Shown here: one piece after another, positions 22,235-33,012 of the stretch
How the letters are laid out: each line of letters begins with the position of its first letter
Position numbering within the stretch: position 1 is the stretch's first letter
NCBI GenBank assembly: GCA_037042185.1
Contig: JAXQJY010000031.1
Coordinates: 2,294,001-2,358,000 of the forward strand
Direction of reading: 5' to 3'
DNA: 64,000 nt
From: Sordariomycetes sp. S80-01Y
Lineage: Eukaryota > Ascomycota > Sordariomycetes
Notes under the pieces: generated by a model
What the model saw: only the letters and a program-made list of their open reading frames with translations
Databases searched by the model: none
What the model was told of the DNA's origin: nothing
Program-made: the position numbers and the translations under genes

Positions 22235-22984
22235 ATGTCTTCCAAACTCCTCCTCGCCGCGGCCCTCGCACCCCTCATCGCCGCCCAGAGCGACACCAAC
22301 CCCAACGCCGAGGGCGCCTGCAACCCGACCCAGGGCGAGGGCGGCTTCTGCGGCCCCAACGGTTCCGAGGAGTGGCTCAACACGGGCCTGGGCGAGGGCG
22401 GCTGGGAGCCTCCCTTCCTGGACATCAACAGCCTCGCGCACATCTCCCTCGAGGAGTACTACGGCGGCGTCGGCTCCGCGTGCGCCCAGTACGACGAGTT
22501 CTTCCAGGCCGCGGGCGACAAGTACGGCATCGACCCGGCCATCCTCGCCTTCATCGCCATGCAGGAGAGCAGCTGCAACGCCGACGCCGGGGGCCCGACG
22601 CCCGGCCTGATGCAGTGCGACCCGGGCAACTGCCAGAACGGCCAGGGCAGCTGCCAGTACCCCATCCAGGACAACGTCGACTGCGGCGCGTGGGTGCTGC
22701 AGAGCGCGCTGGAGCGCGCCGAGGGCAACGCCGTACGCGCCCTCGGCAGCTACAACGGCTGGTTCACGGCCGCGGACAACACAGGCATGAACGGCGGGCG
22801 CGGCCTGACGGAGGACTACCCCTGCTCCGAGGAGGGCGTCAGCAACGGCGTGCCGCAGAACCTCGACTACATGCACGAGGTGCTCAACGGCTGGTTCCAG
22901 GGCTACGACATCTACGGCGGGGACTCGGGCCTGGGCGGCTACTACAACTGCCAGGGCAGCTGCGACAGCGGAGGTCTGTGCTAG
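22235..22984 (+). CDS. Secreted lytic transglycosylase / lysozyme-like protein
   Basis: A single exon encodes 249 residues. Residues 1-18 form a signal peptide (MSSKLLLAAALAPLIAAQ). The mature part has a lysozyme-like fold: catalytic Glu111 in IAMQESSCNADAGG, GLMQ about 15 residues later, and ALGSYNGW in place of the AYNAG motif of soluble lytic transglycosylases (GH23-type). These enzymes cleave beta-1,4 links in peptidoglycan or chitin-like polymers. Many cysteines suggest disulfides for extracellular stability. GC content is extreme, with nearly every third position G or C, so long false frames are open in all phases. A TATA-like element lies 81 bp upstream. Likely roles are antibacterial defence or cell-wall turnover; this is inferred. 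Family confidence is moderate to high, substrate unknown. Confidence 0.82.
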   Translation: MSSKLLLAAALAPLIAAQSDTNPNAEGACNPTQGEGGFCGPNGSEEWLNTGLGEGGWEPPFLDINSLAHISLEEYYGGVGSACAQYDEFFQAAGDKYGIDPAILAFIAMQESSCNADAGGPTPGLMQCDPGNCQNGQGSCQYPIQDNVDCGAWVLQSALERAEGNAVRALGSYNGWFTAADNTGMNGGRGLTEDYPCSEEGVSNGVPQNLDYMHEVLNGWFQGYDIYGGDSGLGGYYNCQGSCDSGGLC

Positions 22985-24051
22985 ATGAGCGTGGGATGTA
23001 TGAACTGTGTATATAGAGATGCTAGGTGCAAAGACCCAGCTACGTTCTGAATGAAAGAAGTCAAACGAAATCTGGTGCTTTCGGAAGTTAGCAGATGATT
23101 TCGCCGGCGGCAAGTTCAGCCAGCTATCACTGGTTGTTTCTTGATCTTGTCTAGTTCGCGTGAAGGTGCATCTCCTGATTCATCTAAGTTTTCGGGATCC
23201 TCTCTTGATGGTTCTTTGTATCGTTGAAGTTCTCCAAGCCGTCGAGCCTAATGGCCGAGATATGCGAGAACACGAGGATCGCGAAGTTGACGGGGGACGC
23301 GGTTAAGGTAAAGAAGGCTTCACTGCTGCTCTGTGACGGCCATTTCAGGACGGCGACAATGGCACAAGCCACAGGTGCCAGTGGCAGGCCTTGACTCCTG
23401 AGATGAATTCAGCGCTTCCTCTTGCACCGATTCGCATCTCAAAGAGACGCACCTATATCGAGTCTGGCTTTGATGACATCTCGTCTACGCCGTTGAGACC
23501 GCGGTTCACTCTGTGCGACGACGCCCTCGCTTGGGCGGCATATCGCTTCGGTGTTCTCACATGTATGTGCTAGGCTCGTCTGAAACGCGAGATTCTCCGT
23601 GATTTGAATTCGAATGGAAGTCTAGGATTCCACGGAGTACCTACTACCGCTGCTGCTGCTACTGCTAAGGCTGAATCTACCGGGATGAATCGCCCGTGTG
23701 GATTTGTAGCGGAAATGGCGGTAGCGAGCATAGGCACCACCTAAAAGTTCACCAAGCGGTGGCGGTGCAATGTTCTTCTGCGCAATTTGCGGAGTTTGCC
23801 TCGATTATGTACAACCGTATCGTGCGGATGCTCTCTCTTATCAATCGATCCCGTGTCGGGGTCCCGAATCTTCCAGAGCCCGATGCGGAGTTCGCGGTCC
23901 CGCTCACGGATATATAGTTCCATAATGACGTGCTCTAGCTGTCCTCATCGATCAACGCCACATTGAAATATACTTGCACTCTCTGGAAGCTACGACACAG
24001 GTACCTTGTCGCAAATTCTCGGCAAAGCTGTCATAAGAAGAAACCGACGCC
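22985..24051. other. Intergenic, no gene seen
   Basis: About 1.07 kb. It contains a short CTGCTGCTGCTACTGCT repeat near 23650. Open frames are short and unconvincing. Confidence 0.5.
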
Positions 24052-25153
24052 ATGAAGCAAGCCATCGTCACGCCCGATACAACTGCTCGGGTCGAGGAGA
24101 CATCGATCCCTCAACCCGGCAAGGGTCAGTTGCTGGTCAAAGTCCTTGTGTCTGGTAAGGATACCGAGCTTTTTCCCTCTCTTCTTTGACCGAGCTGACT
24201 ATCATGCAGGCACGAACCCCAAAGACTGGAAAATTCCAGTGTGGTTCAAGCAGGAGTCAAACACCGGCGATGATGTAGCTGGAATCGTGGAGGCGGTCGG
24301 CCCCGAGGTGGCCGGCTTCTCTAAGGGTGATCGAGTGGCAGGATTCCATGTCATGATGACCCCCCACGGAAGCTTTGCCGAGTACGCGGTCGTCCCGGCC
24401 TCAACAACCTTCCACGTCCCGTCCAACATCTCCATGGAAGAAGCAGCAACCATCCCGCTCGCAGCCTACACGGCGGCTGTGGCCGTCAACTACCAACTGG
24501 ATCTCCCGTCGCCATGGGAGAAGCCCCCAGGTAACTCCAGAGCTGTGCTAGTTTACGGCATGAGCACAGCGATTGGCGCCTACGCGATCAAAATTCTCAA
24601 GCATGCTGGGATCCACCCCGTCGTTGGAGTGGGAAGCAAGAACAGCGAGTTCGTCAAGCCGCTGCTCTCGGAAGAGAAGGGCGATGCCTTTGTCGACTAC
24701 ACCCAGTTCGACTCGCATGACAAGTTGGCCGAAGAGCTGGCGAGGGTTCTGAAGAAAACCGGGGCAGACAGCTTCTGCGCTTTCGACTGCGTGACCGAGG
24801 GTGGCACTCAGGTTATGCTCGGCAAGGCTCTCGCCTCTGCATCTGCCGGGAAGCAGGCACCCAAGCCGGCCTTGACGCTATGCCTGCCTGGCACGGATGT
24901 CAGCGAGGTGGATGCTAGCGTGGAGGTGACGACGACGTCGGTTGGTATGGTCCACAAAGAGGAGAACAATGGTCTGCTGTTCGGATCGGTCTGGACGGCG
25001 GCCTTCGTTGCGGGGCTGAGAGACGGCTGGTTCACGCCCCATCCCTACGAGGTCATCCAGGGGCTGGAAAACGTGGGAGCGGCGCTGAAGGGGTTGCGTG
25101 ACGGAAAGGTCCGAGGGAAGAAGATGGTCATTCGGGTCGCGGAAGGGAACTGA
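24052..25153 (+). CDS. Zinc-independent MDR-family enoyl reductase / quinone oxidoreductase
   Basis: Two exons (24052-24154, 24210-25153; 55-bp intron) encode 348 residues, the usual length. The protein has the medium-chain dehydrogenase/reductase layout: a GroES-like N-half with KGQLLVKVLVSGTNPKDWKIP (the NPxDW pattern of quinone-oxidoreductase/trans-enoyl reductases), GDDVAGIVEAVGPEVAGFSKGDRV, then a nucleotide-binding half with LVYGMSTAIGAYAIKILKHAG. The glycine motif is the loose form (YGMSTAIG), typical of NADPH-dependent members. Catalytic-zinc Cys/His residues are absent. Relatives include stand-alone enoyl reductases of polyketide clusters and toxin-inactivating oxidoreductases. No polyketide synthase lies in the window, so a general redox role is likelier. 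Confidence 0.88.
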
Positions 25154-26571
25154 TCAAAGTCAGTCACGCTTACAATGATGTATAAACAGAGATTTGAACT
25201 ATCTAGTGTTCTCGAACATACGTTTCTGATTTAACAGTGTTCCTGTCAAGGGTGGGAGGTGAGCCGTGGAGGTTGAGGGGCGGACATTGAGCACTGACTG
25301 GTTGGAAGCATTGCATGATAGCTTCAGTGAGACTGTGGAGTTGAAGAACGCCGATGGATTTATCGTGGTCATCTCACCAAAGTGTGAGCTAGCTGGATCT
25401 GGCTGGGGCAACATCAAGGTCTTCCCAGCACGAAGACCAAGTGATGGCCCCAGTGTCAATCACAACTATGTCCGTACGTCATTCCTCGATAGGGATGCAA
25501 TATGGGTGCGCCACAAATACGCGTCACGGAAAGGCTGCACAATTGACGGTTGCCTGTCACTAGGTTGCTTCGGTCGACGCCATTCCTACGACGGATCATT
25601 ACCGAGCTACACCGATGAGTCGCCCTGAGGAGTGAGTGGGATCCGTAGCTGAACCTCGCTTAACGAGACATGGCCCAAAGCGGAAGTCCCGCCACGTGGG
25701 ACATCCTTGCTATTCGCGAGTGCCAGCCAACTTATAGGGCTACGTCCGTTAAGGAGCCGGCGGGCCAATCCTGCGACGATCTCTGACGTCGGAACCCCGG
25801 ATGGCAGCTAAGCTGCAAGGCACCTCTCCCCCATGAGGAGCCATTGCTAGGGTTGACGGGAAATATGGGTAGGGAAACACAGCACGAACTTCGATGCCTG
25901 AAGCCCATTACTGACGTACTCATTCAATCTTTGGCTTTGCTTGGAAGTCTGGCTGACAGTGTCTACTCTAGTATAACCCTTTTGCCGATATCCAAAACGC
26001 GGGGTGGCGTCAACAGTGGACGGTCTCAAATTGCCCGCGGCAGAGCCACTCCTAACAGCGCAGATCTTTGCGCGTCTGTGCACCGACCCAAGAAGGTTCG
26101 CAAGGCTAGATCCTGAATCCTACCAGATGGCCTATACCTCACAGACTGGACGGCAATGATTGGCCGGTGGGTGAGCCATATCGTAAATCAACCTATCGCC
26201 AGCCGAGTGTATGCATTTCTGAATACCTTCCAGCGACTCCTGTGCCGACCATCGGACGCCATAGTGCGGTCGACAGCTGGCTGTTCGACATCTCGAAGCG
26301 ATTCCTCTGCCGTGAGATCCGTCTGCTGGCTAGTCGAAGATCACTGCCTTGAGTTGCGTCATCGCCCTCCAAGCCATGCTATACCAGTGGTGATTGTGGA
26401 CACGGCGTGCCTCGGGTTTGTCTATAAAGACCAGGCAGTTCTCCCAACGAGCTCCAGATATCCCTGGTAGCATGAACTGCGACATCACTTCAGGCCTACT
26501 ATCTGTCAGCCGCCGCGAGCCCACGTCACTCTAGCAACCTGCTGCCACCCTCGCCCGTCACCGTCGTCAAC
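25154..26571. other. Intergenic, no gene seen
   Basis: About 1.4 kb. A 120-codon frame near 25,266-25,628 begins with GTG and has no family motif. The right part should be the promoter of the small secreted protein. Confidence 0.45.
26423..26430 (+). promoter_or_regulatory. Possible TATA box
   Basis: TATAAAGA lies 142 bp upstream of the small secreted cysteine protein's ATG, consistent with a TATA element and a longer leader. Confidence 0.35.
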
Positions 26572-27266
26572 ATGAAGACATCCATTGCCTCTTCTTTCCT
26601 TGCCGCCGCGGCTCTCGCCGTACCTGCCATTGCCTCGCCTACCCCCTTCGACAAGGAACTGAAGACAGTCGAGAAGCGCCAGGGCATCATCGAGGGGATC
26701 ATACTCTCGGCAATTATCGGAGCCAGCAGTGGTGCCTTGAAGGGCGTCATTGGAGGGGAGCAGCCGTAAGTAGCCCTAGCAAACATGGTATCCGGCAAAT
26801 GCTAACAGTGAAAAGCCTCTGCTCCCAAGACAGCGAAGCCAAAGGTGACCAGTATTGGGCTCGCGCCTACACCGAGGACGAACAGGGCAACCAGAAGGCC
26901 GTTGCCGAGATGTGCTGGACCAGCGGGGGCTACAGCTTCACCCAGGCCGATGCTGACGCCGTGGCCTGCCTGATGGAGCTTCACATCAACCAGCCTTCCA
27001 CCTGCATCGATCTCGAGGGCTCTTCTTGCTACGTTGGGAACATCGGTGTCGGCAACGTCCGCAACATCAAGGACTTTAACGGTTCCGGCGACCAGCAGAT
27101 CGACCGCGACCCAGGTGAGCGGGTTGCTGCTGCGATCCAGCAGATGGTCGGCCGCGAGCAGGGGTGGGATATCGGCTCGTACATGAACGTGGTGCCGCTC
27201 GGCGACGACGGTGTTTCTACAGGCTGGAGCATCCAGGTCCGAGGCACGGGCCACGACGACTGCTAG
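26572..27266 (+). CDS. Small secreted six-cysteine protein, effector-like
   Basis: Two exons (26572-26765, 26816-27266; 50-bp intron) encode 214 residues. Residues 1-22 are a signal peptide (MKTSIASSFLAAAALAVPAIAS). A short propeptide ends in VEKR at 34-37, a canonical Kex2 site. Immediately after it comes a hydrophobic, Gly/Ala-spaced stretch (QGIIEGIILSAIIGASSG and on to residue 64) with no charge besides one Glu and one Lys. A hydrophilic domain follows with six cysteines (LCSQ, MCW, ACL, TCI, SCY, terminal DDC), enough for three disulfides. I do not recognise the domain. Length, secretion, Kex2 processing and even Cys count fit candidate effectors or secreted defence proteins of plant- or insect-associated fungi. 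Function is not established. Confidence 0.8.
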
Positions 27267-28183
27267 GGTGCTAGGGCAGCCCGATGACGTGACGAGCTAT
27301 GGGCTTTCCTTCAGATGTAACTAGCGTCACCTTGTATTGAATATGTACAATGATCTCCTGCGTAGTGGCTTTTGGTGAAAGTAACAACCCTGCTTGCCCA
27401 TTGTTCAAGATCAGCGATCTGTCTTCCGATAAAGTCTGACGTCCTGATTACCGATTGGTTTGGTCTTCTTTTGTGTCTATAAATACACTATTCCGCTCAT
27501 GGATATCTCAAGGCTAAGTGTGAGTTCGGTGGAAATGATGTGAGGGTCGGGATTGAGAAGGTGAACCGACCCTTACGAGCCATATCTAGAGAGCCCTTTG
27601 TATCCATATATATTATAACGAGTCTTATGGTTATGGATAAACCGCCCATTTACGCCTGGTAGCATTCCTTATTGAACTCCTACTGGCCGAGGTTGATTGC
27701 TGTTATGTCCTACTCACCCTTTCAATGCCTCGGCTCCGGTCTTGTGACCGGCATCAGGTTGCATCCATTGCCGCGTCTTGAACATTTGTCTCGCCTCATG
27801 TCATTGCGTCCCTCAGAAAGAAGTCTCTCTGTGAAGCAACTCTAGGTTCCACCAAGACCGTTTCAAGTCCATCTTCAATGATACGCTGACGCGGGGTAAA
27901 ACTCATTGTCCCACCTCTCCCGGTAACGGGAGCCATCGTAGGTTCAATCCATGTGGCGTCATGTTTCGCTATTGATCTCGGGGTAGATCCCGGGCCGATC
28001 TATTTGAAAGGTCACCTGCGTTGCTCCGTCGAGCCCACCAAGAGGCACGCCACTGTGCTCGGGCGAGTTGCCGGCCCGGCGTCCAGTCCAGCCAGATGGT
28101 TGAGAGACATACATAGGGATGTGCACAGCAACTTTAGCCATTGAGTTATATTTTTAAGAGAAAGAAACTATTTGGGAGCTACC
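27267..28183. other. Intergenic, no gene seen
   Basis: About 0.9 kb, locally AT-rich (for example around 27,600). It contains the nested inverted repeat at 27,887-27,961 but no supported coding region. Confidence 0.5.
27887..27961. other. Nested inverted repeat with GNRA-type hairpin
   Basis: Outer arms TGACGC (27887-27892) and GCGTCA (27956-27961) enclose a perfect 6-bp hairpin CTCCCG-GTAA-CGGGAG (27917-27932), whose loop fits the GNRA tetraloop class. Just 3' of it is GGTTCAATCC, which resembles a tRNA B box one base short. A proper T-stem and a 7-base anticodon loop are missing, so it is not a functional tRNA. It may be a decayed tRNA or tRNA-derived element, or chance. Confidence 0.2.
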
Positions 28184-30610
28184 ATGAAATTATTTGGGAA
28201 GACTTTCTGCCTGCACGCTCTCCTCGCCGTAACTGGCCAAGCGCGGGATATGGCGAACCACGACGGTAACAACACGTGAAACCCCGATCCAGGCTTCACA
28301 TTCTGACTGGATCCTCCAGGCTTAGTTCCCTTCAAGTACGAAGCTCTGCCGCTCGGGTCAGTCAAGCCACTGGGCTGGCTGCTCGATCAGATCCAACTAT
28401 CCGCAGACGGCTTGGGCGGGCACCTGTATGACTTCTACCGATACGTCGAACGGTCGACCTGGCTTGGCGGAGAATGGGAGTATAGCGAGTTGAACGAAGC
28501 GGCGCCGTACTGGTTCAACTACATTGTTCCCCTTGCATGGGTGTTGGACGACGATCGCCTAAAGACCCAGGCGAAGGAGTTCCTCGACTATACTTTGGAC
28601 AACCAACAAGATGATGGCTGGTTAGGCCCAGAGACCACCCGGCAGACGAGGGGTATCTGGGCTCGAAGCCTCCTCTTCTTTGGCCTGACGGTGAGCATTG
28701 CCCTGCGATCCGCCACGTTCGATGGCAACTGACCCCGTTGCAGCAATACGCGGAAGCCGATCCCTCGGAATCTGAACGCATCGTCGATGCCATGCACAAG
28801 TTCGTGAAGCTCGCCAACAACATGCTCAAGGATAATTTCACCGGGCTGCTCCAAGACAGGGAAGCAGGAGACAACTTCGATCCTTTCGGTTTCGGGGTCT
28901 CGCGCACCCATGAGCTCCCAATGTCGCTGGAGTGGCTCTACGAGAATCATCCGCGCCGCAACGGTGACCTGATTCTGGAAACGATCGATCTCATGTTCGA
29001 GGGCGGCCGCAAAGGTGGACGTGACTGGACCGCTTTTTTCGTGGACGGCGTCTTCCCCACGAATACCACGTACAAAAGCAGTGGCTTCACCCATGGAGTT
29101 AATCTGGCCCAAGGTTGGTAACAACAAGACGTTGGGGCATTACGGCGCTGATGAAATCCAAGGCCTGCGGTACCCTTCCATTCTCTATCGCTCCAACAGA
29201 AACGCTAGCCTGGTCGACCAGACGTTCGATGCGGTGGACATGACGCTCAAGTATCACACATCGCTCTCAGGAACCATCATCGGCGACGAGCACGTTGGCG
29301 GCTTGAGCCCACAGAGAGGGTGAGTCGCTCTGCTTGCCGAATCACGGTCGCTTATTGACGATGTTCCCTCCCAGGTCCGAACTGTGCATGGCGGTGGAGT
29401 CCATGTTCTCGTACGCCTATCTTTATCGGCTTCACGGCGCCAACCTTTTCGCAGATAGGGCCGAGCTGGCCGCCTTCAACGCGCTCCCTACAGCGATGAG
29501 CCCGGATTGTGCGTAACGTCCCTTCGTCGAGATGAGACTAAGCTGACAATTCCAAGGGTGGTCGCACCAGTACGTGACGCAGACCAACCAGCCGTGGGCC
29601 AGAAATCTCTCGGAAAATCCGTTCTACAACGTAGTGTCGTACAGCAATACGTACGGACTCGAACCCAACTTTGTGAGAATTCTCGACTTGACTCAAGCTG
29701 CTCAGAATTGCTGACTTTGTAGCCTTGCTGTACCGTCAACCATCCCCAGGGATATCCAAAGTTCGTCGCGTCCTCCTTTGTCAGGGAGGGCAAGAAGGGT
29801 TTGGTGCACATGTTGCTTGGCCCATCGACCGTGACGACCTCGATCCGTGGCAAGCCTGTTACCAGTAAGCTTCGCGCAAAAATAGCGAGAGCACGTGGAG
29901 CTAATGCCTGTCTAGTTCGCTGCGACACCAATTATCCATTCTCTGACAAACTGGAATACACCGTTGATTCTGATACCCACTTCGACTTTGCTGTCAGGGT
30001 TCCAGAATGGGTTTCCAAGGACGAGGCTTCGGTAAAATATGCCAATGAGGACGAGAAGAAGCTCCGGGGCGTTGACGACGGCCTGTATCGCATCCGCATC
30101 GAAAAGGGCACGTCAAGGTTCTCGATAACATTTCCTCAAGACATCAGGACCGTGACTAGAAACGACACCGTAGGCATCTACAAAGGACCGCTGCTCTATG
30201 CGGCCAATATCAAAACCGCGTCCTCCTCTCACCAGCCTCTCAACTGGACTGATAGAACGCCCCTGGACGCTTCAGAAACAGATCCACGCGCCAGGGACTA
30301 TGCCCTTGAACCAACGTCGCCCTGGAAGTTCGCAATCGACCCGTCGACTCTGGCCGTAAAATACGAGACTCCGTCGAAGCAGAAGCTCGCCAACCCTCTC
30401 TTCACCTCGGACCATGCTCCCAGTCGGCTAGAGGTCAGCGCCTACCCCATCGACTGGCCGGTGGAATCCGGCACTGCAGGTCTTCCTCCGACAAGACCGG
30501 CGTTCAACACGTCTGACGTGACTCAGCTGGAGTTAATTCCCTTTGGGGCTGCGAAATTACACATTGCTCAGTTCCCTGCAGTAGGGCAGGACAGGGGTCA
30601 GGGACAGTAA
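28184..30610 (+). CDS. GH127 (DUF1680) beta-L-arabinofuranosidase-like enzyme
   Basis: Eight exons (28184-28265, 28320-28690, 28744-29113, 29163-29319, 29375-29508, 29557-29672, 29723-29864, 29916-30610), separated by introns of 48-55 bp, encode 688 residues in one frame. All joints restore family sequence, for example NLAQ|GLRYP and QRG|SELCMAVE. The start MKLFGKTFCLHALLAVTGQA is a probable signal peptide. GH127 enzymes remove beta-L-arabinofuranose from plant hydroxyproline-rich glycoproteins and related glycans. Members use a cysteine nucleophile in a zinc-bound Cys cluster with a Glu. Matching residues appear as SELC and EPNFPCCTVNHPQGYPK (Cys-Cys pair). The barrel begins near FKYEALPLGSVKPLGWLLDQ. 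The third intron uses a weaker GTTGGT donor. Likely extracellular plant-glycan turnover; exact substrate not proven. Confidence 0.9.
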
Positions 30611-30908
30611 AACCGTGGATTGTGGAGGATTGTGGATGGGCCTCAATTGGAACTCCCAACGGCAACAAAGCCGACGCCTCTGCGCCGCAAACCACAGCCA
30701 GAGCGCATACCAGCGTGGGATGTATATGAGGGCTGAGACAGGCAGCCACTAGTTAGCATGGATTCCAGTCTGGACCTCAATAGCGCGCAAGCATTTCTCA
30801 AAGTGATTGAATTGTGCAGTGAATTGCTGTTTCAGAGCACGTGTCGAATGAGACTAATGGACTCAGAGAGCTAAATACACCTTCCTCCCAACTAAGCTCC
30901 CATTCCTG
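30611..30908. other. Short convergent intergenic region
   Basis: About 300 bp between the convergent GH127 and SLC6 genes, holding both 3' ends. Nothing else seen. Confidence 0.5.
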
Positions 30909-33012
30909 TTATTGGGCCTTCTCTCCCGGGGAGGGAGTCTGGATCGCGCTCTCCTCGACACCATCGGTGCCCTCAACCCTGGCAACGAAGCCGGGCATGA
31001 TAGCCTGGGGCTCCACGGTGACAAAGCTGTCTCCGCGGCGCGCGGGCATGACGAAGACGTCGAAGGCGCGGGGGACGATGAGACCAGCCACGGCCAGGAA
31101 AAGGGAGACGTGGGCGAAGGTGAACCCGGCAATGTGGACGGGATCCATGCGACCGCGAGCGTAGAAGTCGGGGTAGGCGAAGGAGGCGACGATGGCAAGG
31201 ATGGGCGCGGAGATGTAGCGCAGGACGGGACCCCAGAAGAAGGGGATGTTCCAGTTCTTGCCATGGCCGACGATGACGTTGAAATCACGGCGCATCTGGT
31301 TGGTCTGGAGAGGTTAGTAGGCGCACGCTAGACTCTCAGGAGTTAGGGAAGTCTTACAGAGTAGAAGGCGAGCCACCAGAACTTGTTGAGGATGGTGTTG
31401 CTGCCCCAGAACCGGGGAGCGATGGAGGTGGGTGCCCTTGCGAGGAGAACAGACGCGATTGTGCCGAAGATGAAGATGCCGAAGCCGACACCAGCACCGG
31501 CTGCGGGACCAACGGCCTGAGCGACCACGACGGCCAAGAACATTGCCAGGACGTAGATGACCGAGTACAGGATCCAGGCAATCTTGCCAACTTGGCCGAT
31601 GACATCAGTGTGGCGGTACGTGGTAGACACCACGACGATCTCGCACCAGACAATCAGCAAAAGGGTGATGTTGTTGACCCACGTGTCGACAGCGTCGAGG
31701 TACCAGAAGCCAAACTCGGTGCAGTAGACGAGCGAGAGCAAGAGGGAGACGATGGTGACGCCGGTGGCGATGATCCAGCGGGGGATGCGTTCGCCCATGA
31801 CGCTCTCGTTGACGACGGTGATGAGCGACTCGACCAGGGCGACGGAGGAGCTGATTCCAAGCAGCGCAATCGTCAGGAACCAGACGACGGCGAAGAAGTT
31901 GGCGCCAGACATCTCAGAGAGGGCGAGCGGGTAGGTAAGGAAGCCGACGGTGAAGGTGCTCAGCGACTGGCCATCGTCAACGGGGTTCATGTCGAGGAAG
32001 CCGATGATGCTGAAGACGATGAAGCCGGCAACGATCTCGAAGGCGGAGTTGCTGAAGGCGATGATGAGCGTGTCCTGCACCGTGTTGGCGAAGCGCGAGC
32101 TGTAAGAGGAGTAGGTGGTGAAGTAGCCGAAACCCACTCCGATGGAGAAGAAGATCTGCCCGCAGGCACCCTGCCAGATCTGACCCCCGCCCAGCTTCTC
32201 GCTGTGCCACTCGGCAAAGTAGTAGGCGACGCCGCGCCCGGCGTTCTCAAGCGAGGCCGAGCGGCCGAGCAGGACGAAGAGCATGACGATGGGCAGACCC
32301 ATGGTGAAGTAGATGGCGCGGCCCGAGACGCCGACGCCGCTGAACATGCACAGCCAGACGCAGAACCAGATGAAGACGACCCAGCCGACCGTCTCGCCGA
32401 CCATGCCGGTGGCCTCGTAGCGCGCGTACTCGACGATGCTGTCGCCGTCCATGACGGCGGGGATGGCCTCGGGGTTCTGGATGACATCCTGCATGTAGAA
32501 CTCGTCGCCGCGGCCGTTCCACGGGAAGGGGCTGTGGAAGGAGACGCGGAAGTAGTGCATGACCCAGGACAGGATGGGCACGTAGTAGCAGACGACCATG
32601 TAACCGGTGAGGACGACGCCAAGACCGGTTCCCTTTGCGCGGTGGTTCATGTTGTTGAAGGAGGTGACGACACCGGCGCGGTAGGCCTGACCCAAGCTGA
32701 GCTCGAGCAGCAGCACGGGGATACCCAGGAAGAAGAGGGCGATGAGGTAGGGAATGAACCATTGCAGACCGCTGTTGGCGAAGACGACGGAGGGGTAGCG
32801 CAGGACATTTCCGAGACCAACGGCGCCGCCCTGGGAGGAGTTAGCCAACGCTCCATTGCGCGTCCGCAGCATCACCTGGGGCGACGGTAGGGTAAACTCA
32901 CGATGGCGGCCAAGATGAAGGACAGGCGGTTGGGGAACTGGTCGCGCCCGTCGGCCTCCTTCTTGGCGACGGGGTTGAGGGCGTGGAGGGCCTTCTTAAC
33001 AAAGCCGGCCAT
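30909..33012 (-). CDS. Fungal SLC6 / sodium:neurotransmitter-symporter-family transporter
   Basis: Three exons (33012-32902, 32830-31358, 31304-30909; introns 71 and 53 bp) encode 659 residues. SLC6 carriers move amino acids or related solutes with Na+ across the plasma membrane using a LeuT fold. Exon 1 ends inside TM1; the splice gives NRLSFILAAI|GGAVGLGNVLRYP. This keeps the Gly, Ala-Val and Asn positions that bind sodium and substrate in LeuT (RGNAVGLGN). TM2-3 (FIPYLIALFFLGIPVLLLEL) and TM6 (WQGACGQIFFSIGVGFGYFTTYSSY) are also typical. A hydrophilic loop holding FYMQDVIQNPEAIP corresponds to the large loop between TM3 and TM4. Length and 12-helix pattern fit. The substrate cannot be inferred; in fungi these transporters are uncommon and mostly uncharacterised. 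Confidence 0.92.

Noticed and set aside
22214-23113. 299-codon minus-strand frame over the lysozyme-like gene
   Set aside because: Extreme GC keeps all frames open; the sense frame alone has a signal peptide and catalytic motif.
24052-25153. Polyketide cluster trans-enoyl reductase
   Set aside because: The family fits, but no polyketide synthase or other core biosynthetic gene lies nearby, so a general oxidoreductase is preferred.
27888-27961. tRNA gene
   Set aside because: The acceptor-like arms pair, but there is no proper T-stem and the central hairpin has a 4-base loop instead of a 7-base anticodon loop.
31592-32890. 432-codon plus-strand frame opposite the SLC6 gene
   Set aside because: It is an Asp/Glu/Gly/Val-rich shadow of membrane-helix codons, with no family motif.
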